A program made the translations under genes and the position numbers. Of a DNA stretch of 64,000 nt, positions 58,409 through 64,000 are shown piece by piece. Below the pieces are notes generated by a model, which worked only from the letters and a program-made list of their open reading frames with translations, made no database searches and was not told the DNA's origin. The DNA is from Acidimicrobiia bacterium (lineage in GTDB: Bacteria > Actinomycetota > Acidimicrobiia > IMCC26256 > PALSA-555): NCBI GenBank assembly GCA_040881685.1, contig JBBECS010000003.1, positions 114,630-178,629 of the forward strand, read 5' to 3'. The first letter of the stretch is position 1; the number at the start of each line of letters is the position of its first letter.

Positions 58409-58464
58409 CGTGCTGGCTCCAGTCGAAGGGCGGTGCCCCTAGTACAACCCACCCAGTATCGCAC
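58405..58464 (-). CDS. Possible 19-codon leader ORF upstream of the NifU-like gene
   Basis: GTG with AGGCGGG about six bases upstream, product VRYWVGCTRGTALRLEPAR, TGA overlapping the nfu ATG (ATGA). It lies just beyond the end of IE-12. It has no similarity I recognise and could be chance. Confidence 0.2.
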   Translation of the reverse strand: MRYWVGCTRGTALRLEPAR

Positions 58465-58469
58465 TCGTT

Positions 58470-58599
58470 CCCGCCTTTTCTCGCTCCCTCGCGGTGGGCC
58501 GGGAACCACCCTGTCGGTCGACTCCGCAGGCTCCGTCTCCTAGGCCCACGGTCGCTCGCTCGCTGGGCGAGCGCCCTGCGCTCCGCTTCGGGCGCCGCG
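58470..58599 (-). repeat. Intergenic element IE-12
   Basis: Minus orientation. GCTCGC-CCA-GCGAGC hairpin (58558-58572), core box (58516-58540), GGTGG/CCACC hairpin with TTCCCGG in the loop (58493-58510), then GCGAGGGAGCGAG. Closest to IE-5, with which it shares the peptide-frame motif RRSLRxRPxxWFP. It fills the gap after the murA stop. Confidence 0.75.
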
Positions 58600-59859
58600 C
58601 TAACGCGGCAAGCGCTCGACGTCGGCGCCGAGTGAGCAGAGCTTCCCGGGGAGGTCGGCATAACCACGGTCGACGTGGCCGGTATCGAGCACCACGGTCT
58701 CACCGTCGGTTCCTAGCGCGGCGAGCATGAGCGCGGCACCCGCTCGTACGTCGTGTGCACGGACGGGCGCGCCGGTCAGGCGCGACACGCCGCGCACCAC
58801 CGCGTGCCGACCTTCGGTCCGGATGTCTGCACCCATGCGGTTGAGCTCGTCGACGAACGCGAAGCGGTTGTCGAAGATGTTCTCGGTCACGATCGCGGTG
58901 CCTTCGGCTCGCGCGAGCACGGCCACCGCGAGCGGCATGAAGTCGGTCGCGAAGCCAGGGAACGGGAGCGTCTGCACATCGACCGAGCGCAGTCGCTCCT
59001 CGGATCGTGCCGTGAGGCCATCGGGAGTTGCTTCGATCGTCATCCCCATCTCGTCGAGCTTGCGCACGATCATCTCGACGTGATGGAAGTCGATTCCTTC
59101 GATGTTGATGGCGCCGCCGGCTGCGGCGCATGCCATGAGCAGCGTCCCCGCCTCGATGCGGTCACCGACGATCGTGTGTTCGACGGCGCGCAGCTCGTCG
59201 ACGCCTTCGATCTCAATCGTCGAGGTGCCCGCACCCGTGATGTGCGCACCCATCTCCGTGAGGAAGTCGCACAGATCGCTGATCTCGGGCTCGCGTGCGG
59301 CGTTCTCGATGATCGTCTGGCCCTTCGCGAGCACGGCCGTGGTCAGGACCGTCTCGGTCGCGCCGACGCTGGGAAACTCGAGCACCACCCGCGCACCGCA
59401 CAGCGCGTTGCAGCGAGCCTCCACGAAACCGTGGACCACCTCGAGCTCGGCACCCATCGCCTCGAGCGCGGCGAAGTGCATGTCGAGCTTGCGCGCGCCG
59501 ATGTTGTCGCCGCCGGGCATGGCCACGCGGGCGTGACCAATTCGCGCGAGCAACGGACCGAGCACGTTGATCGACGCGCGCATGCGGCTGACGAGCTCGT
59601 AGGGCGCTTCTGGCTCGAGCTCATCGCCGACGTCTATCTGGACGACTCCGGGCTCGGCCCACTCTGCTGCAGCTCCGATCCCGCGCAGCAGCTCCATCAT
59701 CACGTCGAGATCGACGACCGGGGTGACGTTGTGCAACCGAGTGGTGCCCGTCGCGAGCAGCGCGGCCGCCATCTGCTTGAGCCCCGCGTTCTTGGTCATG
59801 CCGGCCACGCGCACGGTGCCCGACAGCGGATTCCCGCCGCGCACGACGAACCGGGCCAT
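58600..59859 (-). CDS. murA: UDP-N-acetylglucosamine 1-carboxyvinyltransferase (MurA), Asp-type active site
   Basis: 419 residues. TKNAGLKQMAAALLATG carries the Lys-Asn pair that binds UDP-GlcNAc; RMRASINVLGPLLAR and AVLARAEGTAIVTENIFDNRF are also conserved. The loop that holds the catalytic Cys in most bacteria (GGCxIGxR) reads MPGGDNIGARKLDMH, with Asp at that place. Cys-to-Asp enzymes such as that of M. tuberculosis are active and intrinsically resistant to fosfomycin. First committed step of peptidoglycan synthesis. The ATG shares its A with the stop of the IE-13 ORF. Confidence 0.94.
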   Translation of the reverse strand: MARFVVRGGNPLSGTVRVAGMTKNAGLKQMAAALLATGTTRLHNVTPVVDLDVMMELLRGIGAAAEWAEPGVVQIDVGDELEPEAPYELVSRMRASINVLGPLLARIGHARVAMPGGDNIGARKLDMHFAALEAMGAELEVVHGFVEARCNALCGARVVLEFPSVGATETVLTTAVLAKGQTIIENAAREPEISDLCDFLTEMGAHITGAGTSTIEIEGVDELRAVEHTIVGDRIEAGTLLMACAAAGGAINIEGIDFHHVEMIVRKLDEMGMTIEATPDGLTARSEERLRSVDVQTLPFPGFATDFMPLAVAVLARAEGTAIVTENIFDNRFAFVDELNRMGADIRTEGRHAVVRGVSRLTGAPVRAHDVRAGAALMLAALGTDGETVVLDTGHVDRGYADLPGKLCSLGADVERLPR

Positions 59860-59951
59860 CAATCCCGCTCTCGGCCCTGTGGGCCGGGCCGCTCCACTCC
59901 ACCTGGGCGACCGGTTTTCGGCCGCACGATACGTGCGGCGCGGGCGCTCAC
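59859..59951 (-). CDS. Candidate small ORF bridging the crotonase and murA genes (in IE-13)
   Basis: 30 codons. GTG eight bases after the crotonase stop with AAAGG just upstream; TGA shares its A with the murA ATG. Product starts MSARAARIVRPKTG and ends GVERPGPQGRERD. The start matches the IE-7 ORF and the end matches the IE-10 ORF. Confidence 0.35.
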   Translation of the reverse strand: MSARAARIVRPKTGRPGGVERPGPQGRERD

Positions 59952-59959
59952 CTTTGGCA
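59862..59959 (-). repeat. Intergenic element IE-13
   Basis: Minus orientation. GTGAGCG start box, GCACG-TAT-CGTGC (59924-59936), linker with GGTGGAGTGGAGCGGCCCGG, GGCCC-ACA-GGGCC (59873-59885), GAGAGCGGGA, then the murA ATG. Nearly the same layout as IE-9, which lacks four of its bases or gained four near the start, shifting the frame. Confidence 0.8.
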
Positions 59960-60796
59960 TCAGGTTCCCCGATAGACCGGCGGGCGTTGCTCGACGAAGG
60001 CGGCGATCGCCTCCTTCATGTCGTCGGAGCGCAGACAGTCGGCCTGAGCCTCGGCTTCGATCACCATCCCATCGCGAACCGTTGCGCCCGACATTGCCGT
60101 GGCGATGGCGCGCTTGACGCCGCGCACGGCGATCGGCGGCTGGGCTGCGATCGTCTCGGCCAGCTCGAGGGCGGCGTCGTCGAGCTCCTCGTCGGAGACG
60201 ACCCGATCGGCCAACCCGATCCGTTCCGCGTCGTCGGCGTCGATCCGAGCGCGCGTGAGGATGAGCTCCTTGGCGCGACCCGGTCCGACGATCCGTGGCA
60301 GACGCTGCGTTCCGCCGAGGTCGGGGAGGATGCCGTACTGCAGCTCGAGCAGTCCCACCAGCGTGCCCCGTGCCAGCAGTCGGATGTCACACGCGAGCGC
60401 GAGCTGCAACCCGGCACCGAGCGCATATCCGCGCACGGCTGCGATCGTCGCGAACGGCGCTTCTTCGAGCCACGTGTACGACTCCTGTGCGCGAAGGATC
60501 CCTGCGACGACGGAGTCGTCGTGCGTCGCGTCGGCACCAGCCGCGAGCTGATCGCCCGCGGCACCGTCGGCGAACACACTCGTGTCGATCCCGCTCGAGA
60601 AGGCGCGACCCTCGCCGATGACGATCAGCGCTCGGAGCTCGCCAGGCTCCGCGAGCAATCGAGTCCCGAGATCGCGGAGCTCTCCCCACATCGCGATCGT
60701 GAACGAGTTGAGCTTCTCGGGTCGGTTCAGCACGAGCCGACCGACATGGCCGTCGGGCTCGAAGCGCAGCGTGTCGTAACTGGGGATCGCCGGCAT
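59960..60796 (-). CDS. Enoyl-CoA hydratase/isomerase (crotonase) family protein
   Basis: 278 residues. LVLNRPEKLNSFTIAMW, oxyanion-hole segments GRAFSSGIDTSVF and VRGYALGAGLQLALACDI, then LQYGILPDLGGTQRLPRIVG. The catalytic Glu pair of true hydratases is only partly evident, with Asp in GILPDLGGT, so an isomerase or hydrolase activity is possible. Cytosolic, lipid or aromatic catabolism. Leaderless start with TAGCCT eight bases upstream. Confidence 0.85.
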   Translation of the reverse strand: MPAIPSYDTLRFEPDGHVGRLVLNRPEKLNSFTIAMWGELRDLGTRLLAEPGELRALIVIGEGRAFSSGIDTSVFADGAAGDQLAAGADATHDDSVVAGILRAQESYTWLEEAPFATIAAVRGYALGAGLQLALACDIRLLARGTLVGLLELQYGILPDLGGTQRLPRIVGPGRAKELILTRARIDADDAERIGLADRVVSDEELDDAALELAETIAAQPPIAVRGVKRAIATAMSGATVRDGMVIEAEAQADCLRSDDMKEAIAAFVEQRPPVYRGT

Positions 60797-60804
60797 GAGG
60801 CCCG

Positions 60805-60810
60805 AGGCTA
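60805..60810 (-). promoter_or_regulatory. -10 element (TAGCCT), leaderless start of the crotonase gene
   Basis: TAGCCT is followed by eight bases and the ATG at 60796. Confidence 0.55.
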
Positions 60811-60831
60811 CCGACCGCGCCGCGGGTTTCT

Positions 60832-61407
60832 CTAGATCGGCGTCGTGAGCCGTTGCCGCTCGATGCGGGCGACCTCTACCGGCTGCACGAAGCCCGGCAC
60901 TTCGAGCGCGCCCACCGGTACGACGTCGGCTCCCGGCGGCACGGCTGCGGCGAGGCGCATCGTGGCCAGTGTCTCGTTCGGGGCCGCGGCGGAGCAGAGG
61001 CGGGCCGCGAGGTTGACCGAGCTGCCGACATAATCGTCCCCCTCGAGGAGGATGACCGCGCCGGCAGCCAGACCAGCGCGCAGGGGCAGCACCGCGTCAG
61101 ACCCGTCGTCACGCGACATCAGCGAAAGCACCGAGGCCACGAGGCGGTCGTCATCGGTGCTCACCAGCATCACGCCGTCACCGAGCCACTTGTCGACGCG
61201 CACCGCGTGGTCGGAAGCGATCTCCCGTACGTCGGCCCGAAAGCGCGTCAGGACGTCGACAGCCTGCTCATCGCCGTGGGCGTCAGTGAACCGCGTGAAG
61301 CCGCAGAGATCGATGAAAGCAAACGCCCGTTCAACCCGCACCAGTCCAGTCTCGCGGGTGAGCGACCCCCATCTCGAACACTTGGCGACTCTTCGCCAGA
61401 AGTTCAC
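60832..61407 (-). CDS. Class III adenylate/guanylate cyclase-domain protein
   Basis: 191 residues. AFAFIDLCGFTRFTDAHGDEQAVDVL holds the first metal Asp, DKWLGDGVMLV the Lys and second Asp, and VGSSVNLAARLC the Asn/Arg pair of class III cyclases. Single soluble domain, so it should act as a homodimer. It could make cAMP or be a degenerate relative; the substrate-selecting residues are not clear. GTG start overlaps the stop of the upstream hydrolase gene (GTGA). Confidence 0.83.
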   Translation of the reverse strand: MNFWRRVAKCSRWGSLTRETGLVRVERAFAFIDLCGFTRFTDAHGDEQAVDVLTRFRADVREIASDHAVRVDKWLGDGVMLVSTDDDRLVASVLSLMSRDDGSDAVLPLRAGLAAGAVILLEGDDYVGSSVNLAARLCSAAAPNETLATMRLAAAVPPGADVVPVGALEVPGFVQPVEVARIERQRLTTPI

Positions 61408-62045
61408 GTGACCAGCGGCTTCACCCAGGCAACCGATGTCTTGGCGACCTCCTGGAGCACGTCTTCGATGGTTCGGCCGCTCGCCTTCAGGGGCCGAAAC
61501 CCGTGATCAGCCGTCTCGAGCCAGCGAAAGGTCACAGGGCCAGGGATCTTCTTCGCCGACTTCGTGAGCTCGGCTTGCGGCGCGAGCGCGTCCCGAGTCC
61601 CGCTCACGAAGAGCACAGGGACGTTGATGTGACCGAAGTGATCGTCGCGTCGCCGCTCGGGCTTTCCGGCCGGGTGCAGCGGGTAGCCCAGGAGGAGCAG
61701 CCCAAGCGCGGGCACCGGGTCGACCTTGCCTGCGGTGACCATCGAGCAGAACCGACCACCCATTGAACGTCCCCCGAGGACGAGCCGATCGGGCGGGAGA
61801 CCGCTGAGTCGACTGAGCTCGTCCACCGCGTCCCGGGTCGCCGACTCGAGCACGGGCGGGCGATCGGGTGCTCGGCGACCGGCCGCGCGGTACGGGTACT
61901 CGAAGCGCAACGACGGGATGCCGGCGGCCTCGAGCACATCTGCCACGGCAACGAGCGGTCGCGCGTCCATTCCGGCGCCCGCGCCGTGGGCCAGCAACAC
62001 CGCTCGATCAGCGCCGGTCTTCGGTCCTTGATACGCAGCACTCAC
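61404..62045 (-). CDS. Alpha/beta hydrolase (KANL3/Tex30-like dienelactone-hydrolase fold)
   Basis: 213 residues. Starts VSAAYQGPKTGADRAVLLAHGAGAGMDA; nucleophile elbow LVLGGRSMGGRFCSMV; acid loop VSGTRDALAP; catalytic His in ETADHGFRPL. A complete Ser-Asp-His triad. Substrate unknown. The GTG at 62045 overlaps the S9 peptidase stop (GTGA) and is preferred over the GTG at 62060. Confidence 0.82.
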   Translation of the reverse strand: MSAAYQGPKTGADRAVLLAHGAGAGMDARPLVAVADVLEAAGIPSLRFEYPYRAAGRRAPDRPPVLESATRDAVDELSRLSGLPPDRLVLGGRSMGGRFCSMVTAGKVDPVPALGLLLLGYPLHPAGKPERRRDDHFGHINVPVLFVSGTRDALAPQAELTKSAKKIPGPVTFRWLETADHGFRPLKASGRTIEDVLQEVAKTSVAWVKPLVT

Positions 62046-63850
62046 GACTCGAGGACCCACCTTCGGAGGAAGGCTTCGGAGCGCGTGAGCGCGTCGGCCA
62101 CGGTCTCCGGGCGCACGAAGCCGTGGCCCTCTCCCTCGTAGACCTGGTGCTCGATCGTGCCCCCGGCGGCGCGCACCGCGTCGACCAGCACTCTGGCCTG
62201 CTCGGGCGGGACGACGTTGTCGTCGGCGCCCTGGAGCAAGAGGATCGGCGCGCCGATCTCGGCTGCGTGTGCCACAGGCGACCGGTCACGATAACGATCC
62301 GCGAACCCGCTCTGCTCGCCGACGATGCGGTCGAGATAGCGCGATTCGAAGCGATGCGTGCTCTCGGCCAGCGCGCGCAAGTCGGTTACGCCGTACAGGC
62401 TCACACCGGCACGCACGAGCTTGGCGAAGCGCGCACAGAGCAGCAGCACGGTGAGTCCGCCCGCGCTGCCACCGATCGCCGCGACACGAGTGGGATCGCA
62501 CCATCCCTGCGTGCGCGCCGCACGGATGCCCGCGGCGGTGTCGTCGACGTCCATGAGACCCCAGCTCTCCGCCATCGCTTGTGCGTAGTCGCGGCCGTAC
62601 CCGGTCGAGCCTCGGTGGTTCGGCGCGAGCACTGCCCAGCCTCGCGAGACGAAGAACTGGACGCGCGCGCTCCATGCGGCGGTCGCTTGACCGGTCGGCC
62701 CGCCGTGGACGTCGACAAGCAGCGGCGGCTTCGGCGTCGCGAGAGGCCGGTACAGCAGGCCGTGGATCGCCGAACCGTCGTCGGACTCCCACGTCACCGG
62801 CTCGGGCTCGACCAGCCCCGCCGCCTCGAAGCCCCCGACCGGCCCGCGAGCGACCTCGCGCCGGCCGTCGCCTTCAGGTGCGAGCACGCTCACCACGGCC
62901 GGGGTTCGCGCGCCCGAGCGGATGCACACGACGCCCGCTGCGCCCCAGTCGAGCCCGTGGTGCCATCCCTTGGATCTCGGCACGGCCGCGCCGCCACCCC
63001 GCGGGACGACCACGAGACGACCGAATCCGTCTTCGTTGCGGTTCAGGGCGAGCGCGCTCGCGTCTGGCGCCCACGCGAACGACCGCTGGCCTGGGCCCCA
63101 TGCGGGCTCGGCCTGCTCGCATCCCTCGGGCAGCACCGGCGCCGCGTCGGTCCCGTCGATGCACGCCGTCCACACGTTCCACCAGCCAGAGCGATCGGAG
63201 ACGAAGCCGAGCGCGGACGCGTCGGGGGCGAAGCGCGGCTGACCCACCGACTCGTTGTCGCCTCCCGCCACCACGACGCGGTCGGCGCCATCACGTCGCG
63301 CGACGACGATGCGCGACGCGTCCCATGACATCCCAGTGAGGTCCCATTCGTGCCAGGCCAACACGCTGCCGTCGGGCGCCCACGAGGGGTCCCATGCGTA
63401 GTCGGCTCCGTGTGACGCTCGCGCCGGCCAGGCCGACCCGTCGCTCGGCACGACCGCGATGTCGCAGGCGTCGTCACGCTCGAGCACGAACGCGATCCAA
63501 CCCCCGGCGGGCGTGGCCGCTGGTGCCGCGGCACGGCCGTCGCGGCTCAGCACGCGGACGGGCCCGCCCTCGGCCGGCACGAGCACCAAGCGTCGGTCGG
63601 CAGCCACGACTGCGAGCTGATCGGACCCGGCCCAGCAGTACGCACCCCCGCCGTAGGCGCCGACCGGCGACACCCCGAGGTCAGCGGTGACCACCTGCGG
63701 TGGCCCCACGGCATCGGAAGGCGCGACCACGAGGTCGGCGCGGCCTCCGAACGCCTCGACCCACGCGAGGCACCGGCCATCGGGCGACCACCGGGGCTCG
63801 GCCACGACCCGGGACCGCGCGACCATCTCGGCGCTGATCGGGAAGCCCAC
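62042..63850 (-). CDS. S9-family prolyl oligopeptidase-like peptidase
   Basis: 602 residues. WD40-like beta-propeller repeats in the first 350 residues (for instance PRWSPDGRCLAWVEAF and PSWAPDGSVLAWHEW), then a C-terminal alpha/beta hydrolase with nucleophile VAAIGGSAGGLT, LLLQGADDNVVPPEQ and the final His in YEGEGHGFVRPETV. Probably cytosolic, no signal peptide. Heads a three-gene unit with the hydrolase and cyclase genes. Start at GTG 63850 is set by TAGCCT eight bases upstream; the frame continuing to 63994 crosses IE-14. Confidence 0.88.
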   Translation of the reverse strand: MGFPISAEMVARSRVVAEPRWSPDGRCLAWVEAFGGRADLVVAPSDAVGPPQVVTADLGVSPVGAYGGGAYCWAGSDQLAVVAADRRLVLVPAEGGPVRVLSRDGRAAAPAATPAGGWIAFVLERDDACDIAVVPSDGSAWPARASHGADYAWDPSWAPDGSVLAWHEWDLTGMSWDASRIVVARRDGADRVVVAGGDNESVGQPRFAPDASALGFVSDRSGWWNVWTACIDGTDAAPVLPEGCEQAEPAWGPGQRSFAWAPDASALALNRNEDGFGRLVVVPRGGGAAVPRSKGWHHGLDWGAAGVVCIRSGARTPAVVSVLAPEGDGRREVARGPVGGFEAAGLVEPEPVTWESDDGSAIHGLLYRPLATPKPPLLVDVHGGPTGQATAAWSARVQFFVSRGWAVLAPNHRGSTGYGRDYAQAMAESWGLMDVDDTAAGIRAARTQGWCDPTRVAAIGGSAGGLTVLLLCARFAKLVRAGVSLYGVTDLRALAESTHRFESRYLDRIVGEQSGFADRYRDRSPVAHAAEIGAPILLLQGADDNVVPPEQARVLVDAVRAAGGTIEHQVYEGEGHGFVRPETVADALTRSEAFLRRWVLES

Positions 63851-63858
63851 GGCGCCCG

Positions 63859-63864
63859 AGGCTA
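63859..63864 (-). promoter_or_regulatory. -10 element (TAGCCT), leaderless start of the S9 peptidase gene
   Basis: TAGCCT is followed by eight bases and the GTG at 63850. It abuts IE-14, in the same arrangement as IE-2. Confidence 0.55.
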
Positions 63865-63943
63865 CCGAGGAGCGCCGCAGGTACCCTGCGGCGCCGGGAG
63901 CCGGGGCCCAGCGGCCCGGCGCGAAGCGCCAAGAGCGGGGAGC
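63865..63943 (+). repeat. Intergenic element IE-14
   Basis: Plus orientation, antisense to its neighbours. GCAGG-TAC-CCTGC (63877-63889), a GGGGCCCAGCGGCCC segment also seen in IE-10, GGCGC-GAA-GCGCC (63918-63930), then AAGAGCGGGGAG. Confidence 0.75.
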
Positions 63944-63945
63944 AA

Positions 63946-64000
63946 CTAGGCGCAGAACCCCCAAAACGGCCTGGGGAAAGGGATCCTGGGCCACACAGTA
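63946..64000 (-). CDS. Possible C-terminal fragment of a gene cut by the right edge
   Basis: An open frame entering from the right edge on the minus strand ends at TAG (63946-63948) with the last residues TVWPRIPFPRPFWGFCA. Third-position GC is higher than in the competing frame that would extend the S9 gene, and the stop lies just outside IE-14, as the SRAP stop does at IE-2. Too short to identify. Confidence 0.3.
   Translation of the reverse strand, partial: TVWPRIPFPRPFWGFCA

Noticed and set aside
10112..63943. Repeats as remnants of insertion sequences or a CRISPR array
   Set aside because: No transposase fragment, no target-site duplication, and no regular repeat-spacer spacing. Copies are single, far apart and hairpin-based.
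1..64000. tRNA, rRNA or tmRNA genes
   Set aside because: No cloverleaf or conserved rRNA segment was noticed on either strand by eye; a covariance scan was not possible.

Overview
The window is a GC-rich chromosomal segment from an actinobacterium. The best fit is class Acidimicrobiia or a close relative. This rests on F420 biosynthesis genes (cofD, cofE) with an LLM-class oxidoreductase, a mycothiol-type DinB/MDMPI protein, DUF3052, DUF5719, an LpdA-type quinone reductase, an Asp-type MurA and mostly leaderless promoters. It carries ordinary housekeeping DNA: no rRNA, tRNA, transposase, prophage or CRISPR array was seen. Genes are packed tightly; the longest gene-free stretch is about 240 bases (41208-41448). 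Coordinates were counted by hand and may be off by a base or two.

Layout. 1-11.2 kb: catabolic and lipid genes (cytochrome P450 fragment, catalytically dead M48 homologue, VOC protein, YqgE, two amidohydrolases, an MDR reductase, a DrrAB-like ABC exporter, a TesB-like thioesterase, an LLM oxidoreductase). 11.2-16.3 kb: desaturase, MDMPI protein, SRAP protein, DUF3052, a frameshifted MFS exporter and a 1-Cys peroxiredoxin. 16.3-23.1 kb: secA-prfB-ftsE-ftsX-M23 hydrolase, a secretion and division block. 23.1-33.8 kb: DUF2079 protein, HPF, ComF-like protein, ahcY, sugar-phosphate isomerase, UPF0434, phosphomannomutase, a large membrane protein, a zinc ribbon and a CPBP protease. 34-36 kb: ftsH. 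36-49.7 kb: cell-envelope and F420 block (Trx-like, DUF5719, giant GT2, cofD, cofE, FbiB-type nitroreductase, NDP-sugar epimerase, mannose-1-P guanylyltransferase, His-rich membrane protein, WbbL-like GT2, LCP ligase). 49.7-54.4 kb: pabB-pabC, birA and accA. 54.4-64 kb: lpdA, galT, SRPBCC, meaB, NifU-C, murA, crotonase, cyclase, hydrolase and S9 peptidase.

The gene set from ahcY through the isomerase and manB to cofD/cofE, manC, a wbbL-like gene and an LCP gene resembles the mycobacterial sahH-Rv3256c-manB ... fbiA-fbiB-manB-wbbL-rmlD-cpsA neighbourhood, so this is probably an old actinobacterial envelope/F420 locus. FbiB, one fused protein in mycobacteria, is two genes here.

The most striking signal is a family of about 14 short intergenic elements (called IE-1 to IE-14 here). 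Each is a mosaic of small hairpins whose stems vary in sequence but keep pairing, plus a few conserved boxes. Several run exactly from the stop codon of one gene to the start codon of the next and contain a small open reading frame that bridges the two. Others have been absorbed as tails of flanking proteins. The architecture recalls mycobacterial MIRU elements, but the sequence is unrelated as far as I can see by eye. The second general signal is a recurrent -10 motif (TASCCT-like) placed 6-10 bases before start codons, which implies widespread leaderless transcription and fixes many starts.
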